From Candidula unifasciata (lineage: Eukaryota > Mollusca > Gastropoda > Stylommatophora > Geomitridae), in the NCBI GenBank assembly GCA_905116865.2, contig CAJHNH020006223.1, positions 890,680 to 954,679 on the forward strand: DNA of 64,000 bases, in the 5' to 3' direction. Both the position numbers and the translations under genes were made by a program. Below the pieces are notes generated by a model. The model was not told the DNA's origin. It worked only from the letters and a program-made list of their open reading frames with translations, and searched no databases. Of this stretch, positions 63,872 through 64,000 are shown piece after piece (position 1 is the first letter of the stretch; each line of letters opens with the position of its first letter).

Positions 63872-64000
63872 AACTTTTCCCTGTGTGGGTTCTGGGGCCC
63901 CAATATGGAGGAAAACAAGAGTAGATGCACTGCATTCCAAACAATCCTGTAGTAAAAGTAAACTAGAGGTCAGGTTGCGTCTGCCTGAAAGGCAAGGAAC
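63872..64000 (+). mobile_element. Element F, cut by the window edge
   Basis: GTGTGGGTTCTGGGGCCCCA, AACAAGAGTAGATGCACTG and GTCTGCCTGAAAGGCAAGGA, continuing past the window. Confidence 0.88.

Overview
This is animal nuclear DNA: intron-split coding sequence with GT-AG borders, TTAGGG-type repeats, tRNA-headed SINEs, and many non-LTR, Penelope-like, hAT and LTR remnants. The coding content and repeat style suggest a lophotrochozoan, most likely a heterobranch mollusc such as a sacoglossan sea slug; that assignment is inference. There are no operons, rRNA genes, free-standing tRNA genes or CRISPR arrays. Nearly all long open frames are by-products of tandem repeats or decayed transposons.

The one host gene I can support lies on the + strand from 37638 to 60010. 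Seven exons join in frame through six GT-AG introns with matching phases (1,2,1,1,1,2) into at least 332 residues. They encode an eight-cysteine SUEL/rhamnose-binding-lectin-like domain, a CUB domain, a linker and Ser/Thr stalk, one transmembrane helix and a 51-residue cytoplasmic tail. The 5' end (signal peptide, promoter) was not found. The introns hold two related hAT-type MITEs, a solo LTR, many SINEs, four large minisatellites and four retrotransposon RNase H remnants.

Family names used here are local. SINE-A: tRNA-like head, body with GGTCGACCTGGGAGCC, tail GGTCTAGCCCTATATGCC. SINE-B: tail GGTTCTGCAACGTCCTGTAA. SINE-C: head GTCTCCGTGGCGAAGTGGTC. SINE-D: head TGGTCTCGAGGCATGGTGTC. SINE-E: contains GGGGGTAGGCAGAAAAGCC. 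Element F: about 300 bp, contains CTGCCTGAGAGGCAAGGAAC and ends in (GAA)n. SINE-G: starts near CCCACTAGGTCATCACAC. Element H: contains CAACCAGCATCCCC. RNH-A/B/C/D: non-LTR elements with an RNase H domain. LINE-2 to LINE-6: C-terminal reverse-transcriptase tails of other non-LTR families.

Layout. 1-9.7 kb: SINEs, a complete hAT MITE, G-rich tracts, a 26-bp minisatellite. 9.7-17.4 kb: LINE/RNase H fragments and very long GAA/TTC arrays. 17.4-31.5 kb: decayed hAT transposase, Penelope-like GIY-YIG remnant, minisatellites, SINEs. 31.5-37.6 kb: LINE pieces, hAT-like MITEs, a 30-bp array. 37.6-60.0 kb: the receptor gene. 60.1-64 kb: an RNH-D element whose coding sequence is expanded into 23 copies of a 54/55-bp unit, then SINE-A copies.

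The most notable pattern is where tandem repeats begin. Several arrays start inside identifiable transposon sequence, and most of the large GAA/TTC arrays sit at the 3' ends of retroelements with the purine strand in the element's sense orientation.
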